Assembly (NCBI GenBank): GCA_002352445.1
Contig: DEIL01000221.1
Span: 9,461 to 15,709 of the forward strand
Direction of reading: 5' to 3'
Length of the DNA stretch: 6,249 nucleotides
From: Desulfobulbaceae bacterium UBA2775
GTDB taxonomy: Bacteria; Desulfobacterota; Desulfobulbia; Desulfobulbales; Desulfocapsaceae
The notes under the pieces were generated by a model, which was given only the letters and a program-made list of their open reading frames with translations, ran no database searches and was not told the DNA's origin. This document shows, piece after piece, positions 5,861 through 6,249 of the stretch; positions within the stretch are counted from its first letter, which is position 1; each line of letters starts with the position of its first letter. The translations under genes and the position numbers were made by a program.

Positions 5861-6249
5861 ATGTCTGAGGAAAAGAACAAAAAACAGGAATCAACTCCTG
5901 ACGAAGAACCTGCAAAAGAAAGTGAAGCGGGTGAAGAAAAGAAACAACGGGATCCTGTAAAGCTTTGGACCGGAGTTATTTTTGCGATCTGTGTTGCACT
6001 CTTTGTCTGGCACTTGCTTAGTGATAAGTACACACCGTACACCAGTAACGGTCGTATTGAAGCTTTTATTGTTCCTGTTGCCCCGCAGGTTTCAGGGATT
6101 TTGACCCAGGTGAATATGACCAACAATCAGGTTGTTTTAAGCGACCAGGATTTGGCTGTCATTGACCAGGCTAAGTATGAGTTGGCTGTCCGCCGGGCCA
6201 AAGCTGAACTGCAGCAGGCAAGTCAAACTTCTGCTGCAGATATAAGTTC
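5861..6249 (+). CDS. HlyD/EmrA-type membrane fusion (periplasmic adaptor) protein, 3' truncated by window edge
   Basis: The first 129 residues of an adaptor that links an inner-membrane pump to an outer-membrane channel. The reading frame runs open to the last base. Residues 1-31 are a highly charged cytoplasmic tail (E/K-rich), 34-52 a single transmembrane helix, and 55-103 the first half of the biotinyl-lipoyl-like domain: TPYTSNGRIEAFIVPVAPQV, then SGILTQVNMTNNQVV and a VIDQAKYELAV segment. From about 104 an alpha-helical hairpin starts (RRAKAELQQA), as in EmrA, AaeA and YibH-like proteins. The usual glycine in the turn before the ID motif (KKGD-like) is replaced by LSDQD, a minor deviation. 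The remainder, expected to bring the total to about 350-400 residues, is outside the window. It is 208 bp from the channel gene and separated from it by two hairpins, so it may have its own promoter, though no clear one is visible. A pump gene (MFS EmrB type, FUSC type or ABC) would be expected next. Confidence 0.87.
   Translation, partial: MSEEKNKKQESTPDEEPAKESEAGEEKKQRDPVKLWTGVIFAICVALFVWHLLSDKYTPYTSNGRIEAFIVPVAPQVSGILTQVNMTNNQVVLSDQDLAVIDQAKYELAVRRAKAELQQASQTSAADIS

Noticed and set aside
5842..6126. Antisense 94-codon frame over the adaptor gene start
   Set aside because: It lies opposite the charged tail, membrane helix and lipoyl region of a convincing HlyD-type protein, and its own product is Ser/Phe-rich shadow sequence.

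Overview
The window is a piece of a Gram-negative genome. It encodes an outer-membrane efflux lipoprotein, an AsmA-like protein, a fatty-acid cis/trans isomerase and a HlyD-type membrane fusion protein, all of which belong to a two-membrane envelope. Base composition is moderate and every recognisable gene lies on the + strand. Gene content plus a palindromic intergenic element built from CACAGAG units would fit a Desulfobacterota (Desulfobulbales-like) or marine gammaproteobacterial source. That placement is inference from memory and is weak.

Layout: (1) 1-1410 is the C-terminal part of a periplasmic fatty-acid cis/trans isomerase (Cti) whose 5' end lies outside the window. (2) After a 120-bp gap comes a compact block of four genes: a small membrane-anchored AsmA-like protein (1531-2280), an AI-2E/PerM-family permease (2313-3422), a NodT/OprM-type outer-membrane efflux lipoprotein (3428-4951) and a GYGD-filter ion channel (4954-5652). 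Gaps are 32, 5 and 2 nt, so the last three are very probably one transcript and the AsmA-like gene probably belongs to it. (3) A 208-bp intergenic region holds a 74-nt near-perfect palindrome with 9-nt internal periodicity (5703-5776) and a second, terminator-like nested hairpin (5801-5832). (4) At 5861 a HlyD/EmrA-type periplasmic adaptor gene begins and runs off the right edge.

The common theme is the cell envelope: phospholipid acyl-chain isomerisation, a putative lipid- or envelope-related AsmA-like protein, an inner-membrane permease, an outer-membrane channel, a cation channel and an adaptor. The outer-membrane channel and the adaptor are two of the three parts of a tripartite efflux pump. 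The third, an inner-membrane pump, would be expected just beyond the right edge. The least ordinary point is the tight packing of an AI-2E-family permease, an outer-membrane efflux channel and a potassium-type channel in one apparent operon. No CRISPR array, tRNA, rRNA, transposase or phage gene was seen.
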